Shown here one piece after another: positions 17,338 to 27,065 of a stretch of DNA of 64,000 nt. The stretch's first letter is position 1, and each line of letters opens with the position of its first letter. The notes under the pieces are model-generated. The model saw only the letters and a list, made by a program, of their open reading frames with translations. It searched no databases and was not told where the DNA came from. Source of the stretch: Comamonadaceae bacterium UBA2334 (GTDB taxonomy: Bacteria > Pseudomonadota > Gammaproteobacteria > Burkholderiales > Burkholderiaceae_C); contig DDUQ01000091.1 of assembly GCA_002344885.1 (NCBI GenBank), forward strand, positions 1 through 64,000, read 5' to 3'. The position numbers were made by a program, and so were the translations under genes.

Positions 17338-19058
17338 GGCCGTGCCTCGCTCATCTTCATCGTGTTTGCCAGGTGGCGTGCGGCGTGGTCGGCCGCGTCG
17401 TCGAATGGATTGAACACCAGCGCCACGCCCTGGGCCTGGGCCGCCTGGGCTTGCACGCTGTCCCGGGCCACCACCGCCACCTGACCTGCAAAACCGGCGG
17501 CTTGTAGCGCATGCAGCAGGGCGCGGTTGGCTTCCCATTGCGGCAGCGCACTCACCACCCAACGCACATGCGCCAGCGGAAGTGTGTCGAGAAAATCAGG
17601 GTCTTCGCTGTCACCGAACAACACGGGCAACCCCGCCTCGGTAAGGCGTTGTGCGGCTTCGGGATCAAAGTCCACGCCCACGGCATGCACGCCGTCTTGT
17701 CGCAGCTGGCCCAGCAGACGGCTGCCATAGCGGCCCACACCCATCACCAGCACCTCCATCTGGCGGGCTTCAGCCTCGCCCAACTGGGTTTCTTCGGCCA
17801 GTTCGCGGTGCGGGCGCTTGCGCTCAAACCAGCCCAGCCAGGGTGACAGCCGCTCATACAAAGGCTGCGAGTACAGAATCATGTAGGTGGACAGGGTGAT
17901 GGTCACCAAGCCCACCAGCGTGGTCAGGCTCAAGGCACCCACGCCGATGTGCCCCAGCGCAATGCCCATGGCCACGAACACGATGGAGAACTCGCTGATC
18001 TGCGCCACCGTCAAACCCGCCATGAACCCGGTGCGCTTACGGTAGCCCATGTAACCCATGATGGCCATAACAATCAGCGGGTTGCCGATCAGCACAAACA
18101 GCGACAGCCAGAGGGAGGGCACCAATTCTGCTCCCAACGTGGAAAAATCGAGCTTGGCACCCAGGTCGATGAAGAAAAACAGCAACAGGAAGTCGCGGAT
18201 GCCGGTCAGCCGGGCACTCATGGCTTCGCGGTAAGGGGTCGAGGCCAGCGAGAACCCTGCCAGAAACGCGCCGGCTTCTTTACTGAAACCCACCCACTCA
18301 CCCAACGCTGCCAGACCGATGCCCCAGGCAATGGCAAACAGCAGCAGCAGCTCCTGCGAACGGGCAATGGCCGCCACAACCCGTGGCAGCACCCAACGCA
18401 TCAGCACCCACATGAGCAGACCGATGCCCAGCAGCCTCAGCAACAAGGCAGGCAGCACCTGCATCCAGCCACCGTCGTCACCCGTGGCACGCATGGCGCT
18501 GACGGTCATCATGGCCAGCACCACGGCCAGATCCTGCACGATGAGGAAACCCACGGCAATGCGCCCATGCAGGGAGTCCAGCTCACGTTTGTCAGACAGC
18601 AGCTTCACGATGATGATGGTGCTGGAGAACGTCAGCGCCACCGCCACATAGAGCGCCTCCAACCAGCCCTTGCCCAGCGCCATGATCAGGAAGAACCCGA
18701 AAACAATGGTGAACGTCAACTGTCCCAGGCCCGTGGCCAGCGCCACCGGGCCGATGTGGCGCACATGCTGGATGTCCAGTTTCAGGCCCACCACAAACAG
18801 CAGCACCGCCACACCGATTTGCGCCAGCAGGTCCACCTGGTCGTGCGCCTGAACCATGCCGAACACCGCCGGCCCCACCAGAATACCCACCACGATGTAG
18901 GCAATGAGCACCGGTTGGCGCAGACGCACAAACACCGCGCCCACTGCGGCGCACAGCAGCAGCAGCGCGGCCATTTCGGCAAACGGACCGTGCAGGGATA
19001 TCTGCGACAGACCACTGGCAGCGCCTGCAGCAGCGTCAGCAACCGAAGGGTTGTTCAT
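17334..19058 (-). CDS. Kef-type cation:proton antiporter with TrkA-N domain
   Basis: A 574-residue CPA2 antiporter. GGAG lies five bases before the ATG at 19058. Residues ~30-400 contain twelve to thirteen helices with the CPA2 landmarks GILVGP, LTFSSTIIIVKLLSD, VQDLAVV (the DL transport aspartate) and SKEAGAFLAGFSLA. After residue ~425 comes a Rossmann RCK/TrkA-N domain starting VLVMGVGRYGSRLLGQL (GxGxxG). Homologues (KefB/KefC/YbaL) export K+ in exchange for protons, and KefB/C are kept shut by glutathione. Whether this protein is glutathione-gated cannot be decided, but gshA is 2.7 kb downstream and the overlapping Usp gene supports a stress role. No KefF/KefG-like ancillary oxidoreductase gene is present. 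Confidence 0.9.
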   Translation of the reverse strand: MNNPSVADAAAGAASGLSQISLHGPFAEMAALLLLCAAVGAVFVRLRQPVLIAYIVVGILVGPAVFGMVQAHDQVDLLAQIGVAVLLFVVGLKLDIQHVRHIGPVALATGLGQLTFTIVFGFFLIMALGKGWLEALYVAVALTFSSTIIIVKLLSDKRELDSLHGRIAVGFLIVQDLAVVLAMMTVSAMRATGDDGGWMQVLPALLLRLLGIGLLMWVLMRWVLPRVVAAIARSQELLLLFAIAWGIGLAALGEWVGFSKEAGAFLAGFSLASTPYREAMSARLTGIRDFLLLFFFIDLGAKLDFSTLGAELVPSLWLSLFVLIGNPLIVMAIMGYMGYRKRTGFMAGLTVAQISEFSIVFVAMGIALGHIGVGALSLTTLVGLVTITLSTYMILYSQPLYERLSPWLGWFERKRPHRELAEETQLGEAEARQMEVLVMGVGRYGSRLLGQLRQDGVHAVGVDFDPEAAQRLTEAGLPVLFGDSEDPDFLDTLPLAHVRWVVSALPQWEANRALLHALQAAGFAGQVAVVARDSVQAQAAQAQGVALVFNPFDDAADHAARHLANTMKMSEARP

Positions 19059-19118
19059 GCATGCTCCATTTACTGTTCATTTTTGGACTCCGACTTCCGG
19101 GATTGGACAGTGGCTCCT

Positions 19119-21854
19119 TCAGATCCGCCCGGGGAACCAGCGGCGCAGCAGGGCCTTTTCCAGCTCCAGCGTCACCAGCACAGCCACCCCCACACCCACC
19201 ACCAACAGGCCGGTGTCAAAGCCCAGTGGGTGCGTCTGGAACAACGTGTGCATGAACGGTGCATAGGTGAACAACAGTTGCAACCCGAACACCACCGACA
19301 CCGCCGCCAGCACCTTGGGCGTGCCCTGGACACCCTGCCAGGTGAACGAGGGCGACTTGAGGTAGCGCACGCTGAACAGGTAGAAGACCTCCATGGCCAC
19401 CAGCGTGTTGACCGCAACGGTGCGTGCCGCTTCTTCGGACATGCCCTGGGCCAGCGCCCAACCATGCATGCCGAAAATGCCCGACAGGAACAGCACCGAC
19501 ACGAACCCGACCCGCCACATCACGAACCCGGACAGCATAGGCTCGTCGGGCCTGCGGGGTGGGCGGCTCATGACACCTCGTTCGGTGGGCTCAAAGGCCA
19601 GCACCAGCGCCAACGCGATGGAGCTGACCATGTTGACCCACAGGATCTGCACCGGCGCGATGGGCAGGGCCACGCCCAGCAACACAGCCAGCAACAGTGA
19701 CAGCGATTCGCCCCCGTTGATGGGCAACAGGAAGGTGATGGTTTTCCTCAGGTTGTCGTACACCGTGCGGCCTTCTTCCACCGCATGGGCGATAGACGCG
19801 AAGTTGTCGTCGGCCAGCACAATGGCACCCGCCTGCTTGGCGGCCTCGGTGCCCTTCATGCCCATGGCCACGCCCACGTCGGCCTGCTTGAGGGCGGGGG
19901 CGTCGTTGACGCCGTCACCGGTCATGGCCACCACCTCGCCATTGGCCTGCAACGCACGCACCAGCCGAATTTTGTGCTCCGGGCTGGCGCGGGCAAACAC
20001 GCGCGTGGTGCGGACGGCCTGCTGCAACTCGGCATCGGTCATGGCCTCCAGTTCAGGGCCGGTCAGGGCAGCCAGCGTGTCATCCGGCGTCCCCATGCCC
20101 AACTGGCCCGCGATGGCGCTGGCGGTCACGCCGTGGTCGCCCGTGATCATGACCACCCGGATGCCTGCCTGCTGACAGGTGGCCACGGCGCGCACGGCCT
20201 CTTCGCGCGGCGGGTCGATGATGGCCACCAGCCCCAACAACACCAGACCTTGCGTGACATCGGCATGGTCCAGGGTGTGCTGGGTAGCGGGCAAGGCCTT
20301 GCTGGCCAGCGCCAACACACGGCGCCCCTGACGGGCCTGTGCTTCCACCGCCCGGTGCCAGATGTCGGCATCCAACGGGGCCAGGTTGCCATCGGCGTGC
20401 AGCACCTGGCTGCAATGGTTCAGCACCCGCTCGGGTGCCCCTTTGACCCAGGCCACCTGACCGATACCGGTCGGGTCGGCATGCAGCGTGGCCATGTAGC
20501 GGTGTTCGGATTCGAACGGCACCACGTCCAGCCGGGCATGGGCTTGCCGAAGCGGCGCGGGCTGTAACCCGCCTTTCATGGCCAGCGTGAGCAGTGCGCC
20601 CTCGGTCGGATCACCTGTCAGCACCCAGGTGCCGCTGGCACCCTCCAGATGTGCGTCGTTGCAGAGTGCGGCGGCTTGCAGCAACGGTGCCAGTGCGGCA
20701 TGCGCGGAAGCTTCCAACGCTTCATCGGGTGCATAGCCTGCCCCCTGCACCGCCATTTCGTGCCCGGCCAGCAACACGCGCTGCACCGTCATTTCGTTGC
20801 GCGTGAGCGTGCCGGTTTTGTCCGAGCAGATGACCGTGACCGACCCCAGTGCCTCCACCGCTGGCAAACGGCGGATGACCGCGTGGCGCTTGGCCATGCG
20901 CTGCACCCCAATGGCCAGCGCAATGGTCATGATGGCGGGCAACCCCTCGGGAATGGCGGCCACCGCCAACCCCACGGCGGCCATGAACATTTCGGCAGCC
21001 GGCATGTGGCGCACCCAAACACCAAACACGAACAGCACGGCAGCCACCCCCAGGATGACCAGCGTCAGCGTACGGCCCACACCCTCCATTTGCCGCAGCA
21101 GGGGTGTCGTGGTGGTTTCCACCTCGGCCAGCAGGCGGCCAATGCGGCCCATTTCGGTCTGGTTGCCGGTGGCCACCACCACGGCCCGCGCCTGGCCCTG
21201 CGTGACCAGGGTGCCGGCATAGGCCATGCAGGTGCGGTCACCGATGGGGGCAACAGCCGCCACCGCGTCGACCGATTTGTCCACCGGCACCGACTCGCCG
21301 GTCAGAGCCGCTTCGTCGACACGGAAGCTGCGTGCCATCAGCAGGCGCACGTCGGCAGGCAGGCGATCGCCTGACGCAAGCTGCACCACATCGCCGGGCA
21401 CCAGGTCAGCAGCGTCGACATCCAGCAGCTTGCCGTCGCGCCACACCTGCGCGTGCGGGCTGAGCATGTGGCGAATGGCCGCCAGGGCCTTTTCGGCTTT
21501 GCCCTCCTGAACGAAGCCAATCACCGCGTTGAGCAGCACCACGGCGGCGATCACGCCCGAATCGACCCAATGCCCCAGCAGGGCCGTGACCGCTGCCGCC
21601 CCCATCAGCACATACAGCAGCATGTTGTGGAACTGCCGCGCCAGCCTCACCCAGGCGCTGGGTGGTGGCGCTTCGGCCAGCCGGTTCGGGCCGTGCTGCG
21701 CCAGTCGCTCCTGCGCCAGCTGGCCGCTCAACCCCTGGGCACTGGTGTGCAATCCGGCCAGCACCGCGTCGGATGACCGTGCATGCTCAGGGGTTTTCGA
21801 AACGGTGTTAACAGTCTTGTCAGGCATCATGTCGACATGATGCCTCACGAACAT
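19119..21854 (-). CDS. P-type (HAD-IC) cation-transporting ATPase, P2 class
   Basis: A P-type ATPase of up to 911 residues, or 903 from the ATG at 21830; neither start has a clear ribosome site. It has the actuator loop LTGESVP, the phosphorylation motif [15 protein letters not shown] and the hinge [13 protein letters not shown]. Helix M4 has the P2 motif PEGLP and M5 has PINGGESL, matching Ca2+-ATPase ligand positions. In M6, where SERCA-type pumps have N-x-x-T-D, this one reads NMVSS, so the key aspartate is absent. The transported ion is therefore uncertain (Ca2+, Na+ or another cation). No heavy-metal-binding N-terminal domain is present. It stands 60 bp upstream of the Kef gene. Confidence 0.9.
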   Translation of the reverse strand: MFVRHHVDMMPDKTVNTVSKTPEHARSSDAVLAGLHTSAQGLSGQLAQERLAQHGPNRLAEAPPPSAWVRLARQFHNMLLYVLMGAAAVTALLGHWVDSGVIAAVVLLNAVIGFVQEGKAEKALAAIRHMLSPHAQVWRDGKLLDVDAADLVPGDVVQLASGDRLPADVRLLMARSFRVDEAALTGESVPVDKSVDAVAAVAPIGDRTCMAYAGTLVTQGQARAVVVATGNQTEMGRIGRLLAEVETTTTPLLRQMEGVGRTLTLVILGVAAVLFVFGVWVRHMPAAEMFMAAVGLAVAAIPEGLPAIMTIALAIGVQRMAKRHAVIRRLPAVEALGSVTVICSDKTGTLTRNEMTVQRVLLAGHEMAVQGAGYAPDEALEASAHAALAPLLQAAALCNDAHLEGASGTWVLTGDPTEGALLTLAMKGGLQPAPLRQAHARLDVVPFESEHRYMATLHADPTGIGQVAWVKGAPERVLNHCSQVLHADGNLAPLDADIWHRAVEAQARQGRRVLALASKALPATQHTLDHADVTQGLVLLGLVAIIDPPREEAVRAVATCQQAGIRVVMITGDHGVTASAIAGQLGMGTPDDTLAALTGPELEAMTDAELQQAVRTTRVFARASPEHKIRLVRALQANGEVVAMTGDGVNDAPALKQADVGVAMGMKGTEAAKQAGAIVLADDNFASIAHAVEEGRTVYDNLRKTITFLLPINGGESLSLLLAVLLGVALPIAPVQILWVNMVSSIALALVLAFEPTERGVMSRPPRRPDEPMLSGFVMWRVGFVSVLFLSGIFGMHGWALAQGMSEEAARTVAVNTLVAMEVFYLFSVRYLKSPSFTWQGVQGTPKVLAAVSVVFGLQLLFTYAPFMHTLFQTHPLGFDTGLLVVGVGVAVLVTLELEKALLRRWFPGRI

Positions 21855-21876
21855 TCAGGTTTTGCGGGAACGTCTG

Positions 21877-23133
21877 TCAGCCCCGCACCTCGCCCTCACC
21901 CAGCACGATGTATTTGAGTGAGGTCAACCCCTCCACCCCCACGGGACCCCGGGCATGGAATTTGTCGGTGCTGATGCCAATTTCGGCGCCCAGCCCGTAC
22001 TCAAAGCCGTCGGCAAAGCGGGTGCTGGTGTTGACCATGACGCTGGCCGAGTCCACCTCGCGCAAAAACTGCTGCGCGTGCCGGTGGTCGTTGGTCAGGA
22101 TGGCATCGGTGTGGTGACTGGAATATTGGTTGATGTGGGCAATGGCCTCGTCCACACCCGCCACCACTTTCACGCTGATGACCGGGGCCAGGTACTCCTC
22201 GCTCCAGTCGGCCTCGGTGGCTTCCTTCAGCAGGGTGGCCGGTGCCACGGTCGCCAACAGGCGCAATGAATCGGGGCAACCTCGCATTTCCACCCCTTTG
22301 GCGGCAAACACCGCGCCGATGCGGGGCAAAAAATCGCCCGCCACGCCACGTGCCACCAGCAGGCTTTCTGTGGCGTTGCAAGGGCTGTATTTCTGGGTTT
22401 TGGCGTTGTCGGTCACCTTGAGGGCGAGGTCCAGGTCGCAGGGGTCATCGACATAGGTGTGGCAGTTGCCATCCAGATGCTTGATGACGGGCATGGTGGC
22501 CTCGGCGCTGATACGTTCGATCAGCCCCTTGCCGCCGCGCGGGATGATGACGTCGACAAACTGGGACATGGTGATGAGCTGTCCCACGGCATCGCGGTCG
22601 GTGGTGGGCACCAGTTGCACCGCGTTTTCCGGCAGCCCGACCTCGACCAACGCCTTGCGAACCAGTTTGGCCAGGGCCTTGTTGGACTCGATGGCTTCCG
22701 ACCCACCTCGCAGGATGCAGGCATTGCCACTTTTAATGGAGAGGCTCGCGGCCTCGATGGTGACGTTGGGGCGGCTTTCGTAAATCATGCCGAACACCCC
22801 GATGGGCACGCGCATCTGGCCCACGCGGATGCCGCTGGGCACCTGCTTCATGCCCACGATTTCACCGATGATGTCCGGCATGGCGGCGAGCTGTTCGCAA
22901 CCCTGGGCGCAGGTTTCAATGGCGGCGGGGGTGAGCTTGAGCCGGTCCACCATGGGCTCGGCCAGCCCGGCGGCACGGGCGCGCTCCAGGTCCCGGGCGT
23001 TGTCGGCCTGCAGCGGCTCGACATGCTCGCGCAGCAGGCGGGCAAGCGCCATCAAAGCTTTGTTTTTAGTAGCTGCATTCGCTTTTGCAATAAGCGATGA
23101 AGCCTGTTTTGCATTAAAACCTATGGTCAACAT
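21877..23133 (-). CDS. proA: Gamma-glutamyl phosphate reductase
   Basis: The 418-residue enzyme reduces gamma-glutamyl phosphate to glutamate-5-semialdehyde with NADPH in proline synthesis. The catalytic cysteine is Cys252 ([10 protein letters not shown]). [16 protein letters not shown] and [10 protein letters not shown] are typical, and the length is normal. Residues ~9-25 ([17 protein letters not shown]) match the family well, yet are encoded by an AT-rich stretch that aligns to the dispersed repeat (copy C), with codons such as TCA, CTT, ATT and AAA unlike the rest of the gene. proB is not in the window. No clear ribosome site precedes ATG 23133. Confidence 0.95.
   Translation of the reverse strand: MLTIGFNAKQASSLIAKANAATKNKALMALARLLREHVEPLQADNARDLERARAAGLAEPMVDRLKLTPAAIETCAQGCEQLAAMPDIIGEIVGMKQVPSGIRVGQMRVPIGVFGMIYESRPNVTIEAASLSIKSGNACILRGGSEAIESNKALAKLVRKALVEVGLPENAVQLVPTTDRDAVGQLITMSQFVDVIIPRGGKGLIERISAEATMPVIKHLDGNCHTYVDDPCDLDLALKVTDNAKTQKYSPCNATESLLVARGVAGDFLPRIGAVFAAKGVEMRGCPDSLRLLATVAPATLLKEATEADWSEEYLAPVISVKVVAGVDEAIAHINQYSSHHTDAILTNDHRHAQQFLREVDSASVMVNTSTRFADGFEYGLGAEIGISTDKFHARGPVGVEGLTSLKYIVLGEGEVRG
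23069..23112 (+). repeat. Dispersed palindromic repeat, copy C, inside proA
   Basis: A 44-bp AT-rich stretch within codons ~7-22 of proA. It aligns position for position with copy B: TAGCT at the start, AAGCGAT at 24-30 and GCCTGTTTT at the end. An internal stem CGCTT/AAGCG with a seven-base loop is perfect here. It lies in frame on the opposite strand to the gene's sense direction and does not disrupt the protein. Confidence 0.55.
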
Positions 23134-23179
23134 GGCGTGTGGGGCAATTCGGTGGACGGCATTCGTTTCGCCGATTGTC

Positions 23180-24244
23180 TCACCCGTGGGTGTCGAGCAA
23201 CTCCACCTGGCGGCTGTGCCAGTTCAACACCGTCTTGCGCACGGCCATCAGGGGTGCCAGGTCGGGGAAGTCTTTGCGCACGGTGTCTGCCGCAAAGTCG
23301 GCCATGAAGTTGGACTTCAGCAAGGCGCGTGAACGGTCGACGCCGATGTCTTCATAGGGCACCGACGACATGACCAGAAATCCGTCTGCCGGTATGCGCC
23401 CCGCCCGCATGTTGGCGCGGATGATGCCGGCCGCCTTGCGGATGGGGTCGGCCAGGTCCGGGCTGTAGGGGCCGATGATGAGCGCCACGTTGGGCACGTG
23501 CAACCAGTCGAACCCACGGCCGACGCACAGCATCCATTCACGGTGCTCGATGTCCAGCGTGCGCACCATCTGCCGCAAGCGTGCAATGTGGCGCAGGTTG
23601 CCGGCCAGCAGCGGCAGCAGGTCGTGCCGCATCTGGGTGGGCATGTCCGGCAACAGCGCCATCAGGCGTTGGGGCAGGCTGTCCAGGTCCACCTCGGTCA
23701 GGTCGGCCATCGAGAGCGTGGCCCCATGGTGGCCGTGCAAGACCAGTGCTTCCTCGTCGGTTTCAAAGCCGCATACCAGGGGGTAGACCGTCTGGTGGTG
23801 GGCGCCAAACATCACACCGATTTCAGCGCGGATCTCAAAGGTGTGGGCCACCGCATCCGGCGTGCGGTAGTTGAACCCGGCACAGCCGCGCCGCTCGTCA
23901 CCCTTGGAAAAATGGTAAGTCACCATCACCAGCGCCTGGCGTCCAGCGTTGATGACGTTGGCCATGTCGTGGACCAGCGTTTCCCCCAGGTGCGGCCACC
24001 CCAGGCGGAACATGCCACCGAGGTTGCGAAACGGCTGGATGATGCCCTTGGGCGTTTGTGTGGCGATGGGAATGTTGATGCGCCCGTCCATGCACTTCAT
24101 CACCCAGATGGCAGTCGGGTGGCTGGCACGGTAACGCTTTCGGGCCAGCCAGGCTTCGGCACTGGCATATTCCGTGGCGTGGCGCTGTGCGAGGTCGAAC
24201 AGCCAGTCGATGCGATCGGCAATGGGTTGGTGGTGCGGGATCAT
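23180..24244 (-). CDS. Carboxysome-type (CsoSCA-like) beta-carbonic anhydrase domain protein
   Basis: A 354-residue soluble protein using ATG 24244; a longer start at 24286 is also open. It carries a beta-carbonic anhydrase metal site: KCMDGR gives Cys51, Asp53 and Arg55 (the C-x-D-x-R dyad). About 60 residues later [11 protein letters not shown] gives His111 and Cys121. In ordinary beta-CAs the last two ligands are HxxC; the wider H-x9-C spacing resembles the carboxysome shell enzyme CsoSCA (H-x10-C as I recall). The CsoSCA N-terminal shell-binding region is missing and no carboxysome, Rubisco or bicarbonate-transporter gene is in the window. I infer a free carbonic anhydrase or relative; activity is unproven. 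It stands between proA and a divergent MBL hydrolase. Confidence 0.65.
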   Translation of the reverse strand: MIPHHQPIADRIDWLFDLAQRHATEYASAEAWLARKRYRASHPTAIWVMKCMDGRINIPIATQTPKGIIQPFRNLGGMFRLGWPHLGETLVHDMANVINAGRQALVMVTYHFSKGDERRGCAGFNYRTPDAVAHTFEIRAEIGVMFGAHHQTVYPLVCGFETDEEALVLHGHHGATLSMADLTEVDLDSLPQRLMALLPDMPTQMRHDLLPLLAGNLRHIARLRQMVRTLDIEHREWMLCVGRGFDWLHVPNVALIIGPYSPDLADPIRKAAGIIRANMRAGRIPADGFLVMSSVPYEDIGVDRSRALLKSNFMADFAADTVRKDFPDLAPLMAVRKTVLNWHSRQVELLDTHG

Positions 24245-24339
24245 GGTGAGAGACGCCGGGTGAGCGAACCGGGCATTCCACCGCAAACCAGTCCTGCGGA
24301 CAATCAGGGTTTGCGCCTGCTGTCGCCCCCGTGTCGGCT

Positions 24340-24369
24340 GCCTGACGCAGCCTCCGGGATGCGTCAGGC
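24340..24369. other. Perfect 10-bp inverted repeat between divergent genes
   Basis: GCCTGACGCA and TGCGTCAGGC form a perfect stem around a ten-base loop. The element lies 21 bases before the GTG of the MBL hydrolase and 95 bases before the start of the carbonic anhydrase homologue. There is no T-run, so it is not a standard terminator. It could be an operator for the divergent pair or a leader hairpin of the hydrolase mRNA. Confidence 0.5.
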
Positions 24370-24390
24370 CATCCGTGGCACCATTCGCGG

Positions 24391-25314
24391 GTGAACACCG
24401 ACTTGCTCCCCCCCGACATCACCGTTCTCGAGCGCGGCTGGCTGTCCAGCAACAACGTGCTGCTGGATGACGGCCACACCCCTGTGCTGGTCGACACCGG
24501 CTATTGCACCCACGCCGAACAGACCCTGGCACTGGTCGGCCACGCGCTGGCGAGCCGCGAGCTGACCCAGGTGCTGAACACCCACCTGCACAGTGACCAC
24601 TGTGGCGGCAACGGCGCACTGCAGGCCCGCTACCCTGGCCTGACCACCGCCATCCCACCCGGCGGGTCGCAGGCTGTGGCCACCTGGGACGAAGCCGCGC
24701 TGGGACATGCGCGCTTTGGCCAGAGCATCGTGCGGTTTGGTTTCGACCGCCTGTTGCAACCCGGCACCACCGAAGTGCTGGCTGGCCGGCCCTGGCAGGT
24801 GCATGCTGCGCCGGGACACGACCCCGATGCCGTGCTGCTGTTCCAGCCCGACACCCGCACCCTCATCAGCGGCGATGCCCTGTGGGAAAACGGTTTTGGC
24901 GTGGTCTTTCCCGAACTGGATGGGCAGAGCGGCTTTGGCGAGGTGGCGGCCACGCTGGACCTGATCGAGTCGCTGGCCCCCGCCGTGGTCATCCCGGGGC
25001 ACGGTGCGGTGTTTGCAGACGTGGCCGATGCCCTGGCCCGTGCACGCCAGCGGCTGGACAGCTTCGTGCAGCAACCGCAGCGCCACCTGCGGCACGCGGC
25101 CAAGGTGCTGGTGAAATACAAGCTGCTGGAAATGGGACGCGCGCCCTTGCCAGATGTGCAAACCTGGGCCACCGGCACACCTGCCCTGGCCGACCTCCAC
25201 CGGCTGATAGACGGATCAGCCCCCGTGTTCAGCGACTGGGTGGACGATCTGCTGGCAGACCTGGTGCGAACCGGGGCGGCTCGACTGGAGGACGGCGTGG
25301 TGTCCAACGCCTGA
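24391..25314 (+). CDS. MBL-fold metallo-hydrolase
   Basis: A 307-residue metallo-beta-lactamase-fold protein starting at GTG. The zinc-binding motif HLHSDHCGG (HxHxDH) is near residue 70, APGHDPDA supplies the next histidine, SGDALW the bridging aspartate and PGHGAVF the last histidine. The C-terminal ~90 residues (HLRHAAKVLVKYKLLE and after) form the helical tail seen in many lactonase/SoxH-like hydrolases. Substrate cannot be assigned. It is divergent from the carbonic anhydrase homologue and convergent with holA. Confidence 0.8.
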   Translation: MNTDLLPPDITVLERGWLSSNNVLLDDGHTPVLVDTGYCTHAEQTLALVGHALASRELTQVLNTHLHSDHCGGNGALQARYPGLTTAIPPGGSQAVATWDEAALGHARFGQSIVRFGFDRLLQPGTTEVLAGRPWQVHAAPGHDPDAVLLFQPDTRTLISGDALWENGFGVVFPELDGQSGFGEVAATLDLIESLAPAVVIPGHGAVFADVADALARARQRLDSFVQQPQRHLRHAAKVLVKYKLLEMGRAPLPDVQTWATGTPALADLHRLIDGSAPVFSDWVDDLLADLVRTGAARLEDGVVSNA

Positions 25315-25359
25315 CCCTGGCGGCACGAAGCGCGCCGGAGACCTGCACCAGGCGTATCG

Positions 25360-26415
25360 TCAGTGTCGGCGGGCGCACGCCGCGCTCACCTGCGTAGCGA
25401 GGCGGTGCAGGGCATCCCAAGGCTCGGCAGGCCAGGTGGGTACTTTCAGGCCTTTGACAATGCCATCGACCACGTGGGCGTCTTGCAGCCACTGCGCCAG
25501 CGTGGCCGCACTCAAGCCGGGCAACACACGCTCCAGTAACTTTTCCTTGTTGCCCCAGACGCGGTTTTCACGCAGCGCCATGGGCATGGGACGGCCAGCA
25601 TCCAGTGCCTGGCGCACACGCGCCAGGGTGCGGATGTCTTCACTCAGCGCCCAATGCACCAGCACGGGCGCCTCGCCCTCGGCCTGCAGGCCATCGAGCA
25701 TGCGCTGCACGCGGGCAGTCTGCCCGGCCAGCACGGCTTCGGCCAGTTTGAAACTGTCGTAACGCGCCACGTTCAGCACAGCGGACTCCACCTGCTCGAA
25801 ACTCAGTTCACCCGCCGGGTACAGCAGCGCGAGTTTCTGCACCTCCTGGTGCGCGGCCAGCAGGTTGCCCTCCACCCGGTCGGCAAAAAACTGCAGCGTG
25901 CGCTGCCCTGCTTCGCCCGAGGCCACACGCTGCTGCTGCAAGGCCAGGCGCTGGGCGATCCATTGCGGCAGGGCCTTGCGGTCGACCGCATCGACCTTGA
26001 TGCACACCCCGTGTCCGTCCAGCGCGGCAAACCACGCACCTTTCAGAGTGGCACCGTCGAGCTTGGGGCACAGCACCAGGGTCAGCACGCTGTCATTGCC
26101 AGCGGCCATTTCGGCCAGCTTTTGCAGCGCCACGCTGCCTTCCTTGCCGGGTTTGCCCGATGGGATGCGCACCTCGACGATCTGGCGGTCGCCGAACAGG
26201 CTCATCTCACCCCCACTGGCCAGCACGGCACTCCAGTCGAAGTGGGCGCCGGCCACGGTGAACACGGTGCGCTCGGTGTACCCCTGCTGCCGGGCTGCTG
26301 CGCGCAGCGCATCGGCGGCTTCCTGAATCAGCAGCGGTTCGTCTCCGTGCAGGGTGTAAAGCGACCTCAAGCCCCGCTGGAGGTGGCCCGCAAGCTGTGG
26401 CGCGGCGAGTTGCAT
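25360..26415 (-). CDS. holA: DNA polymerase III delta subunit
   Basis: The clamp-loader delta subunit opens the beta sliding clamp during replication. The 351-residue protein has the family's N-terminal LYTLHGDEPLLIQEA, the clamp-contact region EMSLFGDRQIVEVR, NLLAAHQEVQKLALLY in domain II and the helical collar domain III. Length is normal. It begins 15 bases after lptE, the last step of a leuS-lptE-holA operon conserved across betaproteobacteria. The ATG is not preceded by a strong ribosome site, consistent with coupling to lptE. Confidence 0.93.
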   Translation of the reverse strand: MQLAAPQLAGHLQRGLRSLYTLHGDEPLLIQEAADALRAAARQQGYTERTVFTVAGAHFDWSAVLASGGEMSLFGDRQIVEVRIPSGKPGKEGSVALQKLAEMAAGNDSVLTLVLCPKLDGATLKGAWFAALDGHGVCIKVDAVDRKALPQWIAQRLALQQQRVASGEAGQRTLQFFADRVEGNLLAAHQEVQKLALLYPAGELSFEQVESAVLNVARYDSFKLAEAVLAGQTARVQRMLDGLQAEGEAPVLVHWALSEDIRTLARVRQALDAGRPMPMALRENRVWGNKEKLLERVLPGLSAATLAQWLQDAHVVDGIVKGLKVPTWPAEPWDALHRLATQVSAACARRH

Positions 26416-26430
26416 GGGTTGAACCCGAGG

Positions 26431-26973
26431 TCAGAGTGAGCGCACAGCGGCCAGGCGGCGCATGACCTGCTGCACCACGTCGGTTTGCATGTCCTTGTAC
26501 ATCTCGGCTTCTTCTTCGAGCTTGGACAGGGCAATGGTTTCGCTGTAGCTGATGTCGCGTTGCAGCAGCACTTCGGAGTCTTCGATCAGCACCTTGCCTT
26601 GCAAGGTGCTGAGGCGGAATTTGAAGCGCACACGCAGCTGGAATTCACGGACCTGCCCTGCGGCGGTGGAGCCCACCACCGACTTTTCACGCTGATCGGC
26701 CAGCACCTCCAGCATTGCATCGGGCATGGCCACGGGCGGCGCACCGGCTGCGACAGCAGGGTTCACGGCGGGCACAGTCTCCAGCACCGTGACCCCGGCG
26801 CTGCGCAACGCCAGCTTCAACTCGCGGCGCAGGGGAGACGAATCCGGCAGCGGTGCGACCAGCGTCTGGAACGCAAACGTGGGAGCCTGGCGAAGCTTGA
26901 ACCCGCACCCCACCACCGACACCGCGAGCAGGCCACCCGCACCCGCGAGCCATGCCCGACGATGGCGGGACAC
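26431..26973 (-). CDS. lptE: LPS-assembly lipoprotein LptE
   Basis: The lipoprotein plug of the outer-membrane LptDE translocon that inserts lipopolysaccharide. I choose the GTG at 26973, with GAGG five bases upstream. It gives a compact lipoprotein signal (SRHRRAWLAG..., then SVVGC lipobox) and 180 residues; an upstream ATG at 27063 would add an unlikely 30-residue leader. After the lipidated Cys comes GFKLRQAP, then the conserved C-terminal EEEAEMYKDMQTDVVQQVMRRL amphipathic region. It follows leuS directly and precedes holA. Confidence 0.88.
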   Translation of the reverse strand: MSRHRRAWLAGAGGLLAVSVVGCGFKLRQAPTFAFQTLVAPLPDSSPLRRELKLALRSAGVTVLETVPAVNPAVAAGAPPVAMPDAMLEVLADQREKSVVGSTAAGQVREFQLRVRFKFRLSTLQGKVLIEDSEVLLQRDISYSETIALSKLEEEAEMYKDMQTDVVQQVMRRLAAVRSL

Positions 26974-27065
26974 GGCTGCCTCAAGGGGCCATGCGTCGGC
27001 GGCCCGTGCACCAGACGTAGCCGCCGAGCCGGCTTGCAGGGCGCAGTGGCCAAGCGTGTCCATGG

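Noticed and set aside
10126..21854. The seven-gene minus-strand transport run as one operon
   Set aside because: Gaps of 40-146 bp, a repeat between benE and kup and unrelated functions argue for several transcripts; only the Kef-Usp pair is clearly coupled.
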